From assembly GCA_002305265.1 (NCBI GenBank), contig DBQP01000022.1:1-64000 (forward strand): a DNA stretch of 64,000 nucleotides. Direction: 5' to 3'. Origin of the DNA: Prevotellaceae bacterium UBA1391. Lineage in GTDB: Bacteria; Bacteroidota; Bacteroidia; Bacteroidales; Bacteroidaceae. The translations under genes and the position numbers were made by a program. The notes beneath the pieces were generated by a model. It was not told the origin of the DNA and did no database searches. It saw nothing but the letters and a program-made list of their open reading frames with translations. The stretch's first letter is position 1. The number at the start of each line of letters is the position of its first letter. Positions 37,410 to 45,956 of this stretch are shown piece after piece.

Positions 37410-37450
37410 AATGCCGACCGTCAGACCGACGCGTCGGCATTTTCTTTTTC
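37410..37450 (+). terminator. Terminator of secG
   Basis: AATGCCGAC (37410-37418) pairs with GTCGGCATT (37433-37441), then TTCTTTTTC. Confidence 0.8.
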
Positions 37451-38234
37451 CGCACCAGCCAGTCGGCACCAGCCTCCCCGCACACGCACAGCCTCACGTC
37501 AGCGCCCATCCGCAGCCGACTGGTAGAAACGCACTCACCGACCCATCGCGTCCACTCCGCACATCCCGCCCAGCCCCTCCCCAGCGTCCTCTGCTGTCAA
37601 AACTCATCCGGAATAACAGATCCGCCCGCCTGAACCATCGCCGGCGCACCCTCACAGCCGCCGACCGACATTCCTCCCTACCAACTGCCGCAACGACGCT
37701 CACCCACCCCGCACCTCGCCTTCAGTCAATACCCGTCACCGACTCTTCTGCACTCCATCTTCCAGCCCACACGAAGGCCTTCTCGCATCCACAAGAAGGC
37801 CTTCGTGTTTCATCACGAAAGCCTTCCCAACCATGCAAGATGTGCACGAGACAAGGGTGACGAGGCCGCGCATCCGACACCAACGCGCAGCGCTCCAGAA
37901 TAGCCGACAAAGCGCCACCGCGACTGCGGCAAGCAGAAGGAAACGGCCGACAGCCCGCCAGGACGCCCGCAGAGAGAGCAGCGCGCCTGCGGCGCACAGC
38001 GTCACAGCCAGCGCGCATCAGGCCGAGAGCGTCCGCACTGCGCCCAACAAGGCGAGCCGGCAGGCCAAGCCCACCACAGCGACGAGCTCCACCCGTGGAG
38101 GCCGCAGAGAATAACCGTAAAGGAAGCGCCACGCCCAAAAACAAAAAATGCACGGAAGTCGAGGCGCAGCGCTGACTTTCGGGCATAAAAAAAGGGGGTC
38201 ATGTCCATCATTCGGACATCCCTCCGCCATCGGT
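37451..38234. other. Gene-poor GC-rich stretch
   Basis: No protein here resembles a known family. A leftward frame with a GTG at 38005 (to 37736) encodes a hydrophobic stretch (GRFLLLAAVAVALCRLFWSA) but runs through the repeat triplet and is probably not a real gene. A small hairpin ATGTCC ... GGACAT is near 38200. Confidence 0.35.
37773..37826. repeat. 22-bp-spaced GAAGGCCTTC triplet, locus 5
   Basis: Units start at 37773, 37795 and 37817; the third is GAAAGCCTTC. Spacing is exactly 22 bp. Confidence 0.93.
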
Positions 38235-38264
38235 GTAGAGGCTCTCCGAGGGAGAGTTCTCTAC
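38235..38264. other. Nested hairpin
   Basis: GTAGAG and CTCTAC enclose CTCTCC-GAG-GGAGAG. It marks the left edge of an AT-rich block. No gene is adjacent, so it may be a terminator or part of an RNA. Confidence 0.4.
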
Positions 38265-38509
38265 AAAAAGCATCTTGTTGAAAGCATCGGATGTTATCCG
38301 CGTCCTAAACAATCATTTCATGAGTGAAACGTTACTTAGCAGAACAGCGTACGTGATGAGTACTGCTGTCAGAATTGACATTACTTCAATCATACTTTTC
38401 GTCATTTATTTATGTAGTTACCTATTGAAAACTGTTTCGCCACATGCGCTCGTGCGGCGCGGTCAGTCTTTTCTGACCTTCAATCTATCATCTGTAATCG
38501 CTCTTACTG

Positions 38510-38895
38510 ATCTTACCTATCGAAAGACTCTTACCTTTTACTTACCTTTGATCCTATCGAAAAGTGGTCGTTCCACTTCATTACCAATCTTACCTTATCC
38601 TATCGAAAGTGCGTGTATCCTGTTGCAAATCTTCGTACTCGCTAAACCTATCTTACTGATTAAACATTACCTATTCTAATATCTATCTTACCTTTTTCGT
38701 TATCTTTGTGTCGCAAGTGTTGCCTCGCGACAACCGGATGTTCATCTAATACCTATCGAGAGTGTGTTACCTGAATCTTTTTCCTTATTGCCAACCTATC
38801 GGAAGTCGTTGTATCCTGTCATCTTTCTTACCAGCTTTCCTACCGAAAGGAGCGTTACCTGTAATCTCTATTACCAGCTATCTACCGAAAGGGGT
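38510..38895. repeat. AT-rich degenerate repeat block, TACCTATCGAAAG units about 43 bp apart
   Basis: TATCGAAAG-like units start at 38518, 38555, 38601, 38754, 38797, 38841 and 38883. The last four are 43, 44 and 42 bp apart, near twice 22. TTACC is also frequent. The block 38275-39060 is AT-rich against a GC-rich background; open frames at 38275-38679 and 38762-39007 follow the repeats and look non-coding. A TATCTTTG box at 38701-38708 could start a transcript. Confidence 0.7.
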
Positions 38896-39149
38896 GTATC
38901 CTAATCAATCTTTGTTACCTGTGTCCGTCCCGCTGAATGGGCGACCGTCTGTTGCAACGCTGCACGTCCGGCGGAACGTCTTTGTCGAAGTATTACCTTC
39001 TGTTTGACGATGCATAGTTACGGACTTTCTCATTAACTGCAACAATAACGCCATCTTTTTTACTGAAATTAGGCTATTTGTTGATGTTAATCAACGTTTG
39101 TGCGGGTACACAGGCGAAAAACAGGCTTTTGTGTGCGAAAACAGCACTA

Positions 39150-39325
39150 AACAAATCGCTGTCGACACAGAATGCGATGCGGCTGCGGGAATAGCTTTCG
39201 AGGAAGTACCCAAATGCCTTCACAAGGGCGGGGCAAGGACCGATGCGGCGGCGGGAATATTCTGTAAGGAAGCGCCCTACTGACTTCACAAGGCCGGTGC
39301 AAGGACCGATGCGGCGGCGGGAATC
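39150..39325. repeat. 66-bp tandem repeat overlapping the 3' end of gph
   Basis: GATGCGGC(T/G)GCGGGAAT starts at 39176, 39242 and 39308, a step of 66 bp (three times 22). CTTCACAAGG starts at 39218 and 39284, also 66 bp apart. The third unit encodes the last residues and stop codon of the gph product. Confidence 0.92.
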
Positions 39326-39954
39326 ACTTCCTCTGGGCTGTCGACAATGCACGGAGCCCCTGCCTGCTCGAGAAAAGCGCGCGTGCGGAATCCCCACGAG
39401 ACACTCACGCAGGGCAGATGCGCGTTCTGAGCCGTCTGCAAGTCGACCTCGCTGTCTCCGACATACACGCATTCGGAGCGGTCGACCCCCAGCGCCGCCA
39501 TCGCCGCCTCCACCATGTCGGGAGCCGGCTTGCGCCGGATGTGCGGCTGCTGCTCGCCGAAAGCCACTTCGATCCACTGTGCGAAGAAAGCCGCGTGCAG
39601 CTCCTGCACCGCCGCATTCAACTTGTTGCTCACGATGGCCGTGCGGATCCCCCGCTCGCGGCAAGCCTGCAAAAGTTCCGTGATGCCGTCATACGGGGCT
39701 GTCGTGTCGCGGCTGTGCTCCAGATAGTGCACACGGAAAGAGGCGAGCACGCGCTGTGTGATTGCCTCGGGCGTACCTTCCGGAACCGACGCCGCCACCA
39801 GCGCTTCGATGCCGTTGCCCAACGCAAGGCGAATTTGGTCCGTCGTCCGGACGGGCATGCCAAAGGCCGAGAGTGCATGATTGACGCTTGTCGCAAGATC
39901 GCGCAGCGTATCGAGCAACGTGCCGTCGAGGTCAAAAATCAAAGTCATAGGCAT
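39286..39954 (-). CDS. gph: HAD-family phosphoglycolate phosphatase
   Basis: This 222-aa protein has the HAD motifs in order: FDLDGTLLDT (motif I, about 7-16), IVSNK (motif II, about 107-111), Lys in HIRRKPAPDM (about 141) and YVGDSEVD (motif IV, about 164-171). The family dephosphorylates 2-phosphoglycolate or related small phosphates in the cytoplasm; exact substrate is not proven by sequence. The C-terminal AAASVLAPAL and the stop are encoded by a 66-bp repeat unit, so the end of this protein has been supplied by repeat DNA. Confidence 0.88.
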   Translation of the reverse strand: MPMTLIFDLDGTLLDTLRDLATSVNHALSAFGMPVRTTDQIRLALGNGIEALVAASVPEGTPEAITQRVLASFRVHYLEHSRDTTAPYDGITELLQACRERGIRTAIVSNKLNAAVQELHAAFFAQWIEVAFGEQQPHIRRKPAPDMVEAAMAALGVDRSECVYVGDSEVDLQTAQNAHLPCVSVSWGFRTRAFLEQAGAPCIVDSPEEVIPAAASVLAPAL

Positions 39955-39956
39955 AT

Positions 39957-40125
39957 CAATGAAAGATGGAAAAGCATTTGTTGTGAAAGAATGGAGGGAT
40001 TACAATGGAAGATGGAGTTACTTCAATGGAAGATAGAGTGATTTCAATGAAAGATGAGGCGCCTTCAATGAAAGATGGAAAAGAATATCTATGAGAATTG
40101 GAAAGATTCTCGATGAAAGATGGAA
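39957..40125. repeat. 21-24-bp array, core ATGAAAGATGG (about 8 units)
   Basis: ATGAAAGATGG or ATGGAAGATGG units start near 39959, 39983, 40005, 40026, 40047, 40068, 40091 and 40113, with steps of 21-24 bp. It lies directly upstream of gph, so it would be in that gene's leader or promoter region. Confidence 0.85.
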
Positions 40126-40240
40126 AGAATGTCAACCCTGCAGAGGCGCGGACACGGCGGTCGAAACACGATTTGCAAGCAAGACGCAGGGCAACAGAAG
40201 ACCAGAGCCATGCGCCGGTAAGGCGGGCGGGATGAATGAA

Positions 40241-40277
40241 AAAGGTCCGGACTGCACAGCGCGCAATCCGGACCTTT
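40241..40277 (-). terminator. Terminator of the GH43 gene
   Basis: AAAGGTCCGGA and TCCGGACCTTT form an 11-bp stem; on the minus strand it is followed by TTTCATTC. It lies 50 bp past the GH43 stop codon. Confidence 0.8.
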
Positions 40278-40327
40278 GCTGCGAAAACCTGGAGGAGGAA
40301 GTGCGGGAATGGCCTGTGGAGGCATCG

Positions 40328-42277
40328 TCACTTCTTCTTGGCTTTCAGTGGAGCGGGACCGTCGAGCGTCGGCACGACAGGAACGATGCGTCCTTCCTTG
40401 TCGAACATCATGCGGTCGATGCAGACCTCGCGATGAATGCCGGGACCCTTGTGGGGCTCGATGTAGTTTTTGTTGATGCGGTGGTAGACGATGTACCACT
40501 CATCCTTGCCGGGCACTTGCAGGACGGAATTGTGCGCCGGCCCATAGATCTTGAGCTCGGGGTTCTGAATGAGCACGATGGGCTCAGCAGCCACCTCGAT
40601 AGGACCGAGCGGCGACTTCGCTGTGCCGTAGGCCACGTGGTAGTTGGGCGAGCCTGTGTCGTCGACGCTCCAGAGGAAATAGTAGACGCCCTTGCGGTAG
40701 ATGACGTACGTTCCCTCGCGGTAGGCGTAGTCGCGCAACGAGCCTCCCTGCGGCGTGAGCACGGTGATGGTCTCCTTCTTCACGGTCTTCATGTCGGGCT
40801 CGAGCTCCGCTCCGGCCATATAACCGTTGCCCCAGTAAATGTAGGGTTTCTTCGTCTTCGGATCGACAAAGACGTCGACGTCGATCTGCTGTCCGCGTCC
40901 CACGGGGCTGTCGCTGATGATGGGCGCGCCGCTGTCGACGAAGGGGCCTGTGGGCGAATCGCTGACGGCCACGCCGATCTCCTTGCGTGTGCCGGCGTCG
41001 GCGGAGAAGTAGAGATAGTATTTGTACGTCCCGTCCTTCTGTCGCACCTCCTCTGCGGCCGGTGCCCAGAGGTTGCCTTTGGCCCATGCCACTTGCTCGC
41101 TCTTGGCGTCGAGGCAAACACCCTCGTCGGTCCATGTCTTGAGGTCGGAGGAAGAGAACACGCTGTACTGGTAGCCGCCCCAACCCGGCGTGCCGTCGGT
41201 GGTGGAGTAGATGTAGTATTTCTTTGTCTTGTTGGAGTAGAGAATCTCAGGATCGGCATGGAATCCAGGCAGGATGGGGTTGCCCCATGTGCCGTATTCC
41301 TTGAGCAGACGCTCCTTCTCGGCGCGCGTGATCGGAATGATGGTGCCGTGGCGGGGGGTGAACTTGCCCGTCGTCTTCGTGTCTTGAACAAACGTGAACG
41401 TCTTCAGGTCCTCGCTCTTGCAGAACTGGTAGTGTCCGTCGCCATAGCAGTCGTACATGATGATCCACGACTTGCCGTCGATGGTCTGGCAGACGCCGAC
41501 GCCTTCCACGGCCTTCTGCGTCTGGTCGACGTTGCCTTCCACCTTGGTCCATTGGCTGCCCGGGCGCGTTCCGGGCGCATTCACGAGTGTCTTCGACGTC
41601 GCCTGGTAGATACCGCGTCCGCCCTCGCTCTTGTAGAAGAGGTGGTAGAGCTGGTCTGCGGGATTGAAGACGATGTCGCCGTCGATGGTGGCTGTGCCGC
41701 TGTCGAAGAGGTACTGCGGCTCGCCGATGAGGTCGGTGAAGTCGTCGTTGACGTAGGAGTAATAGATTTTGTCGAAGGAGCGATTGTCGCTGGTGCGCAG
41801 CGAGTAGAACACCATGTAGCGTCCGGCCTGCTTGTCGTAGATGGTTTCAGGCGCCCAGACGCGGATGACGTTGCCCCACTGCTTCGGATACTTGGTGGGG
41901 AAGTTGACGGCGGAGTGCGTCCAATGGATGAGGTCGGTGCTCTTCATCAGCACCAGGCCGCGGTTGGACGACCATCCGAGCGAGGACTTCATGTCGGTGA
42001 CGACCATGTAGAACGTCTTTCCGTCTTCCCCGCGCAGAATGTGCGGATCGCGCACACACTGCGTGTAGGCGATGGTGTCGCTGCTGATGACGGGATCGCC
42101 GCCGTTGAGCGGAGTATAGTTGTAGCCGTCGTCGGAAAGCGCATAGCAGATTTGCTCTTCCCGAGGCGCGTTTCCCGTGAAGTACGTGAACAGATAGGCC
42201 ACTTTCTCGTCCTGCTGCTGTGCCGAGGCACAGGTGAATGCAGCGGTAGCCAGAGCGGTCAATAGGATGTGTTTCAT
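40328..42277 (-). CDS. Double-domain GH43 glycoside hydrolase (arabinosidase/xylosidase type)
   Basis: Starting at 42277 (MKHILLTALATAAFTCASAQ) the protein is 649 aa with a signal peptide. The N-terminal half (about 25-320) is a five-bladed GH43-like module (CVRDPHILRGEDGKTFYMVVTD, VWAPETIYD). The C-terminal half (about 335-640) is a full GH43 module with the base in GFHADPEILYS, WAPAAEEVRQ, and the acid Glu in YREGTYVIYRKGVYYFLWS, then YGPAHNSVLQVP. GH43 enzymes release arabinose or xylose from plant glycans. It has its own terminator and stands outside any SusCD locus. Confidence 0.88.
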   Translation of the reverse strand: MKHILLTALATAAFTCASAQQQDEKVAYLFTYFTGNAPREEQICYALSDDGYNYTPLNGGDPVISSDTIAYTQCVRDPHILRGEDGKTFYMVVTDMKSSLGWSSNRGLVLMKSTDLIHWTHSAVNFPTKYPKQWGNVIRVWAPETIYDKQAGRYMVFYSLRTSDNRSFDKIYYSYVNDDFTDLIGEPQYLFDSGTATIDGDIVFNPADQLYHLFYKSEGGRGIYQATSKTLVNAPGTRPGSQWTKVEGNVDQTQKAVEGVGVCQTIDGKSWIIMYDCYGDGHYQFCKSEDLKTFTFVQDTKTTGKFTPRHGTIIPITRAEKERLLKEYGTWGNPILPGFHADPEILYSNKTKKYYIYSTTDGTPGWGGYQYSVFSSSDLKTWTDEGVCLDAKSEQVAWAKGNLWAPAAEEVRQKDGTYKYYLYFSADAGTRKEIGVAVSDSPTGPFVDSGAPIISDSPVGRGQQIDVDVFVDPKTKKPYIYWGNGYMAGAELEPDMKTVKKETITVLTPQGGSLRDYAYREGTYVIYRKGVYYFLWSVDDTGSPNYHVAYGTAKSPLGPIEVAAEPIVLIQNPELKIYGPAHNSVLQVPGKDEWYIVYHRINKNYIEPHKGPGIHREVCIDRMMFDKEGRIVPVVPTLDGPAPLKAKKK

Positions 42278-42303
42278 GCGTGTTGTATGAATTGATGTAG
42301 GTG

Positions 42304-42311
42304 CAAAGATA
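42304..42311 (-). promoter_or_regulatory. -7 element (TATCTTTG) of the GH43 gene
   Basis: TATCTTTG on the minus strand, 27 bp upstream of the ATG at 42277. No convincing -33 box. Confidence 0.55.
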
Positions 42312-42565
42312 AGATTTTTTTTGTAGATAGCGCGGCTTTGACGCAGATAAAATGGATGGAGTGCGCAGCGAGCGCGCGTTTCCGACGGCTGTCCTCCACT
42401 GCAACCCAGGCGAGCCGCCCTCGGCGGCAGGCACAGCAACCGTAGCCATGCGGCATTTCCGCCAGCCACGCGACGCGCCGCCTGCCGATGGACGCTACGC
42501 CGCGTGGCCTTGTCCGGTGCGCCGCGTATGCATGGCCGCTGCGCCCCATTTTTTTCCTCGCCTCA

Positions 42566-42725
42566 AACGATTTCAATTTCCGCTTCAGTCGATTGCAATT
42601 GCCACTTCAGACGATTGCTATTTCCGCTTCAGTCGATTTCAATTTCCTCTTCAGTCGATTTCAATTTTCGCTTCAGTCGTTTTTCATTTTCGCTTCAGTC
42701 GTTTTTCATTTTCACTGAAGCGATT
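42566..42725. repeat. 22-bp array, core CGATTTCAATTTCCGCTTCA (8 units)
   Basis: CGATT or CGTTT units start at 42568, 42590, 42612, 42634, 42656, 42678 and 42700 (22-bp steps), then 42721 (21 bp). It occupies the gap between the GH43 promoter side and the 3' end of the DUF4465 gene. The flanks (42312-42560 and 42726-42850) are GC-rich with no gene. Confidence 0.95.
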
Positions 42726-42850
42726 TTTTTTCGAGGCGCAGCCCGTTTTCGAGGCTGGCGAATTGCGAACGGCGCAGAGGCGGCGGGCCTGCGGAACGGC
42801 CTATCGCACACCGCCCTCCGGCAGCAGCGCGGCAGCGCGTCACACAGAAA

Positions 42851-42882
42851 GACGGGGAACAGCACTGATGCCGCTCCCCGTC
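42851..42882 (-). terminator. Hairpin after the DUF4465 gene
   Basis: GACGGGGA (42851-42858) pairs with TCCCCGTC (42875-42882), about 85 bp past the stop codon. Confidence 0.5.
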
Positions 42883-42965
42883 TCCGGTTTGAGCCGTCCG
42901 ACGCAGCCGATGCTTCTTGCCATCGGTGGTCGCGCTCGAAAAACTTACTTAAATACTCAATATAT

Positions 42966-43994
42966 CTATTTCACATAGACCTTCTTCTGTGTACCATCGG
43001 CGTAGCGAACGATGTTCACGCCTGGCTGCAACGTCTGGATGCGGCGGCCGTCGATCGTGTAGATGGCCTGAACGGCAGCGGTGGCAGTGCGTACAGTCGT
43101 CTGCGAGATGCCCGTGTAGAGCGCGTCGGAAGGCTCCAGGCGCACGGCCACGTCGTCGTAGGCGAAGTAGGCAGGTGCGGCCAGTCCCCACTGGTTGTTC
43201 AGCGTGCCGTAGATGTTGAAGGAGACAGCCGTTACTTTGCCAAGGCTGCTGAGGTCAAATCGCTTCCAGTCGGTCACGATCTGATCGGCGCCTTCCACCA
43301 GCGAGAACTCGGCTCGGGTAGCCACTTCCTGTCCGTCTGCGTCGTAACCGACGGCCTCGATCCGCACGTAGTCGCCCTCTTTCGGCTGCGGACAGCCCAC
43401 GCCGTTGATGACAGTGTGGAGGAAGTAGGTCGTGTTGTTCACCCACATGTGGTCGATGACGCGCGCCACGCCGTCCTTGAAATAGAGCGTGGGCAGCATT
43501 CCGAAGGCAGACTGGCGGGAGCCGAAGCCGTTATGGATGGCAAAGTTGTCGGAGCCATTGTGTCCCGCACCGCTGCGCACGTCTCCCTCTGCCGCCGCTG
43601 CATAGACGGTGAGCTGCTGCAGATAGCTGCTGTTGGCAGCCATGTCGCTGCTGCCGTAGTTCGAGATGGCGTGGCAACCGTTCCACATGGCGTAGCCGTA
43701 GTCGGCCGAGCCCACCATCTCATGCGCCAGGTTGGTGTTGTTGTCGTCGGCCCACCAGTAGATCTGGCTTTCGGCGCCCATGCCCGATGCGCCGTAGAGC
43801 AGTGCGTCGCCATACTGTGCTCCGGCAATCAGCGAGCTCCATCCGGACTGACCCGTTGCCTGGCCCGAACCGTCGCCCTTGTAGCTGGCGTCTTCGAAAT
43901 CAAGCGTTGCGATGATGTAGTCCTCCGTCTGCGCCGCAGCGGGTGCAGCCATGCAGAGGAGCAAGAGTGTGAGAATCGTGTAGAGATGTTTCAT
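42966..43994 (-). CDS. btuH: DUF4465 (BtuH-like) corrinoid-binding protein with T9SS tail
   Basis: Starting at 43994 (MKHLYTILTLLLLCMAAPAAAQ) the protein is 342 aa: signal peptide, a DUF4465 domain (about 25-265, with ATLDFEDASYKGDGSG, SGWSSLIAGAQYGDALLYG, SQIYWWADDNN, AHEMVGSADYGYAMWNGCHAISNY) and a C-terminal T9SS type A sorting domain (AIYTIDGRRIQTLQPGVNIVR ... KKVYVK). BtuH proteins of Bacteroides are surface lipoproteins that bind vitamin B12. Here the lipobox is poor (LLLC-M) and a T9SS tail is present, so anchoring probably differs. A cobalamin riboswitch upstream supports the role. The symbol is by homology. Confidence 0.8.
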   Translation of the reverse strand: MKHLYTILTLLLLCMAAPAAAQTEDYIIATLDFEDASYKGDGSGQATGQSGWSSLIAGAQYGDALLYGASGMGAESQIYWWADDNNTNLAHEMVGSADYGYAMWNGCHAISNYGSSDMAANSSYLQQLTVYAAAAEGDVRSGAGHNGSDNFAIHNGFGSRQSAFGMLPTLYFKDGVARVIDHMWVNNTTYFLHTVINGVGCPQPKEGDYVRIEAVGYDADGQEVATRAEFSLVEGADQIVTDWKRFDLSSLGKVTAVSFNIYGTLNNQWGLAAPAYFAYDDVAVRLEPSDALYTGISQTTVRTATAAVQAIYTIDGRRIQTLQPGVNIVRYADGTQKKVYVK

Positions 43995-44242
43995 GCTTTG
44001 TTGGTTTGATATGAGAGAATTAAACGGTTCGTCCGTCCGCCCTCCAACGAGACAAAGCATGGAAATGGTCACCCATCGCTGCCACCGCCAGTTGCAGCAT
44101 CCGTCCGCACCATTATATATATGTACACATCCCACGATGGGGGTACATGGTGGACACGCTGACAACGCAACCTGACGTCTGCGGCACAACAAAGTGTCGG
44201 AATCCGCCCGCTTAATCCCGAGGAGGCTTCTTGCGTAAACTG

Positions 44243-44440
44243 TGCATCTGGCAGGTCTTCTGACTTCATCCTCAGGCAGCTCGTCTTCCCAGGCCATAGC
44301 GAACTGGCCCAGTGACATGCGTTGGCTGCCCCTTGAAAAAAGGACTCACAGCATCGGGTAATGTTGCAGATTTCCACTGCATTCCCATCTTAGCTCCCCG
44401 CGCCGAACGAAGATACGGCGAATCGGGAGAACCAAATGCA
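44243..44440 (-). promoter_or_regulatory. Cobalamin riboswitch
   Basis: On the minus strand the aptamer has P1 TGCATTTGG (44440-44432) pairing with CCAGATGCA (44251-44243), the GGGAA element followed by GCAGTGGAAATCTGC, GCTGTGAG, then CACTGGGCCAG, and the hallmark 3' end AAGTCAGAAGACCTGCC. These are the conserved blocks of AdoCbl-type riboswitches. It lies about 250 nt ahead of the DUF4465 gene and should lower its expression when cobalamin is plentiful. The stretch 43995-44242 has no gene. Confidence 0.93.
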
Positions 44441-44444
44441 TGTG

Positions 44445-44452
44445 CAAAGATA
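44445..44452 (-). promoter_or_regulatory. -7 element (TATCTTTG) for the riboswitch transcript
   Basis: TATCTTTG on the minus strand predicts a start near 44438, at the first bases of riboswitch stem P1. Confidence 0.65.
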
Positions 44453-44495
44453 GGCAATATATCTGGATTGCGCCGCACGTTCCTCGGAAAAAAAC

Positions 44496-44526
44496 TTTGG
44501 CAGACAGAAAAAAACCATTAAATTTG
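44496..44526 (+). promoter_or_regulatory. Promoter of udk
   Basis: TTTG (44496-44499), 19 bp, then TAAATTTG (44519-44526). Confidence 0.7.
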
Positions 44527-44572
44527 CATGCAACATTCATACATTTCCCATCGTTCATCACGCCAGACAAAT

Positions 44573-45220
44573 ATGATCATCATCGGCATTGGAGGCGGAA
44601 CAGGCTGTGGCAAAACCACCGTCGTCCGCAAAATCATCGAGTCGCTCCCCGACGGCGCAGTATCCGTCATCCCCCAAGACTCCTACTACAACGACCAGAC
44701 CGAGCTACCGCTCGAGGTGCGCAAGCGGACCAACTTCGACCATCCCAACGCGTTCGACTGGCCCCTGCTGGCCCACCAGATCGCAGAGCTCAAGCAAGGA
44801 CGCTCCATCGAGCAGCCCACCTATTCCTACATCACCTGCACCCGGCTTTCCGAGACCGTGCACGTCTCGCCCAAAGACGTCATCATCGTGGAGGGCATCA
44901 TGGCGCTCTACGACAAAGAGCTGCGCGACCAGATGGACCTCAAGATCTACGTCGACGCGGGCCCCGACGAGCGCCTCTTGCGCGTCATCCAGCGCGACAT
45001 CGCCGAGCGCGGACATCCGCTGGAGATGCTCATCGACAAATACCGCAACACGCTGAGGCCCATGCACGACGAGTTCATCGAGCCCACCAAGCAGTACGCC
45101 GACATCATCATCCCCAACGGAGGAAACAACGACCGCGCCATCGCCATGATGCAGATGTACATCCGAGCCGAGCTGGGCCTCACACGCAATGGTCAGGAAG
45201 GCATTCCGGAGGAGGACTGA
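44573..45220 (+). CDS. udk: Uridine kinase
   Basis: Starting at 44573 (MIIIGIGGGTGCGKTTVVRK) the protein is 215 aa. It has the P-loop GGTGCGKTT (residues 8-16), QDSYYND, NFDHPNAFDW and the substrate-binding PTYSYITCTR. VIIVEGIMALYD and RVIQRDIAERGH follow, all typical of bacterial uridine/cytidine kinases. It phosphorylates uridine and cytidine in pyrimidine salvage in the cytoplasm. A longer frame upstream lacks conservation. It is monocistronic with its own promoter and terminator. Confidence 0.94.
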   Translation: MIIIGIGGGTGCGKTTVVRKIIESLPDGAVSVIPQDSYYNDQTELPLEVRKRTNFDHPNAFDWPLLAHQIAELKQGRSIEQPTYSYITCTRLSETVHVSPKDVIIVEGIMALYDKELRDQMDLKIYVDAGPDERLLRVIQRDIAERGHPLEMLIDKYRNTLRPMHDEFIEPTKQYADIIIPNGGNNDRAIAMMQMYIRAELGLTRNGQEGIPEED

Positions 45221-45297
45221 CAGGCGCGCCGCCACTCCCGACGCACGGATTCATTCCATCAGCACAGGGGTCTCAGACCGCCCCACACGCACCCAAA

Positions 45298-45350
45298 GAT
45301 TCCTGGCCGCGCAGCCGACGCTCGTCCGCTGCGCGCCAGGAATCTCTTTT
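45298..45350 (+). terminator. Terminator of udk
   Basis: GATTCCTGGCCGCGCAG (45298-45314) pairs with CTGCGCGCCAGGAATC (45329-45344), followed by TCTTTTTC. Confidence 0.8.
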
Positions 45351-45526
45351 TCCCGCCGCGCCCCGGCCCTGCCAAGCCTTCCACATATCATACTGCCTGT
45401 GCCTCCCGCCGAACTGAAACGAGTGAAAAAAACACCGCTCAGGCCTCCCCAACCACGTCTGCGCATTGCGAAAATGTGAAAAAACACGCATTTTGTGTTC
45501 GCACACACGCATTTTCCTTAATATTT

Positions 45527-45558
45527 TTTGCAGCATTTTACAGAAATTCGTAACTTTG
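45527..45558 (+). promoter_or_regulatory. Promoter of the winged-helix gene
   Basis: TTTG (45527-45530), 20 bp, then TAACTTTG (45551-45558). Confidence 0.75.
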
Positions 45559-45634
45559 CGGCGCAAAAAGGATAGAACTTTCACAAAAGTTGCTTTTCGA
45601 AATCACTATTTTGTATTCTTAATTTATAGGTATT

Positions 45635-45847
45635 ATGTTGCAGGAAAAAGCAGGAAACATTGCCGGTCTTATCTGGAACGCCATTTCTGAGGCGAACGCC
45701 AGCCTGACCTACAAGCAGATCAAGAAAGCCACCAAGCTTGCCGAGAAGGATTTCAACCTCGGGCTGGGCTGGCTGCTGCGCGAGGACAAACTTGCCATCG
45801 AGGAAACCGGCGACGAGAAGGATCCCTACGCCTACTCGCTGAAGTAA
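45635..45847 (+). CDS. Small winged helix-turn-helix protein (DUF2582 type)
   Basis: This 70-aa protein (MLQEKAGNIAGLIWNAISEA) is a compact winged helix: an N-terminal helix, the LTYKQIKKATKLAEKDFNLG helix-turn-helix, then the wing WLLREDKLAIEE and an acidic tail. It matches the DUF2582 family of Bacteroidetes, whose members are thought to bind DNA; targets are unknown. The strong promoter and terminator suggest it is well expressed. Confidence 0.88.
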   Translation: MLQEKAGNIAGLIWNAISEANASLTYKQIKKATKLAEKDFNLGLGWLLREDKLAIEETGDEKDPYAYSLK

Positions 45848-45921
45848 TTTTGGAAGAAGCACACCGACGCATGCGACGACGGATGTCGGCCCACATGCAC
45901 GCCCTTCTCGACAGACATCGT

Positions 45922-45956
45922 AAAACGCACATCTGGCCCGACCGGATGTGCGTTTT
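45922..45956 (+). terminator. Terminator of the winged-helix gene
   Basis: AAAACGCACATC and GATGTGCGTTTT form a long stem around TGGCCCGACCG; an A-run and T-run flank it, so it may act in both directions. Nothing else is seen in 45957-46219. Confidence 0.8.

Noticed and set aside
38510..38895. CRISPR array
   Set aside because: Units are degenerate, spacing varies, there are no uniform spacers, and no cas genes are present in the window.
38275..39007. Two rightward frames (134 and 81 codons) in the AT-rich block
   Set aside because: Their sequence simply follows the TTACC/TATCGAAAG repeats and shows no protein-like conservation.
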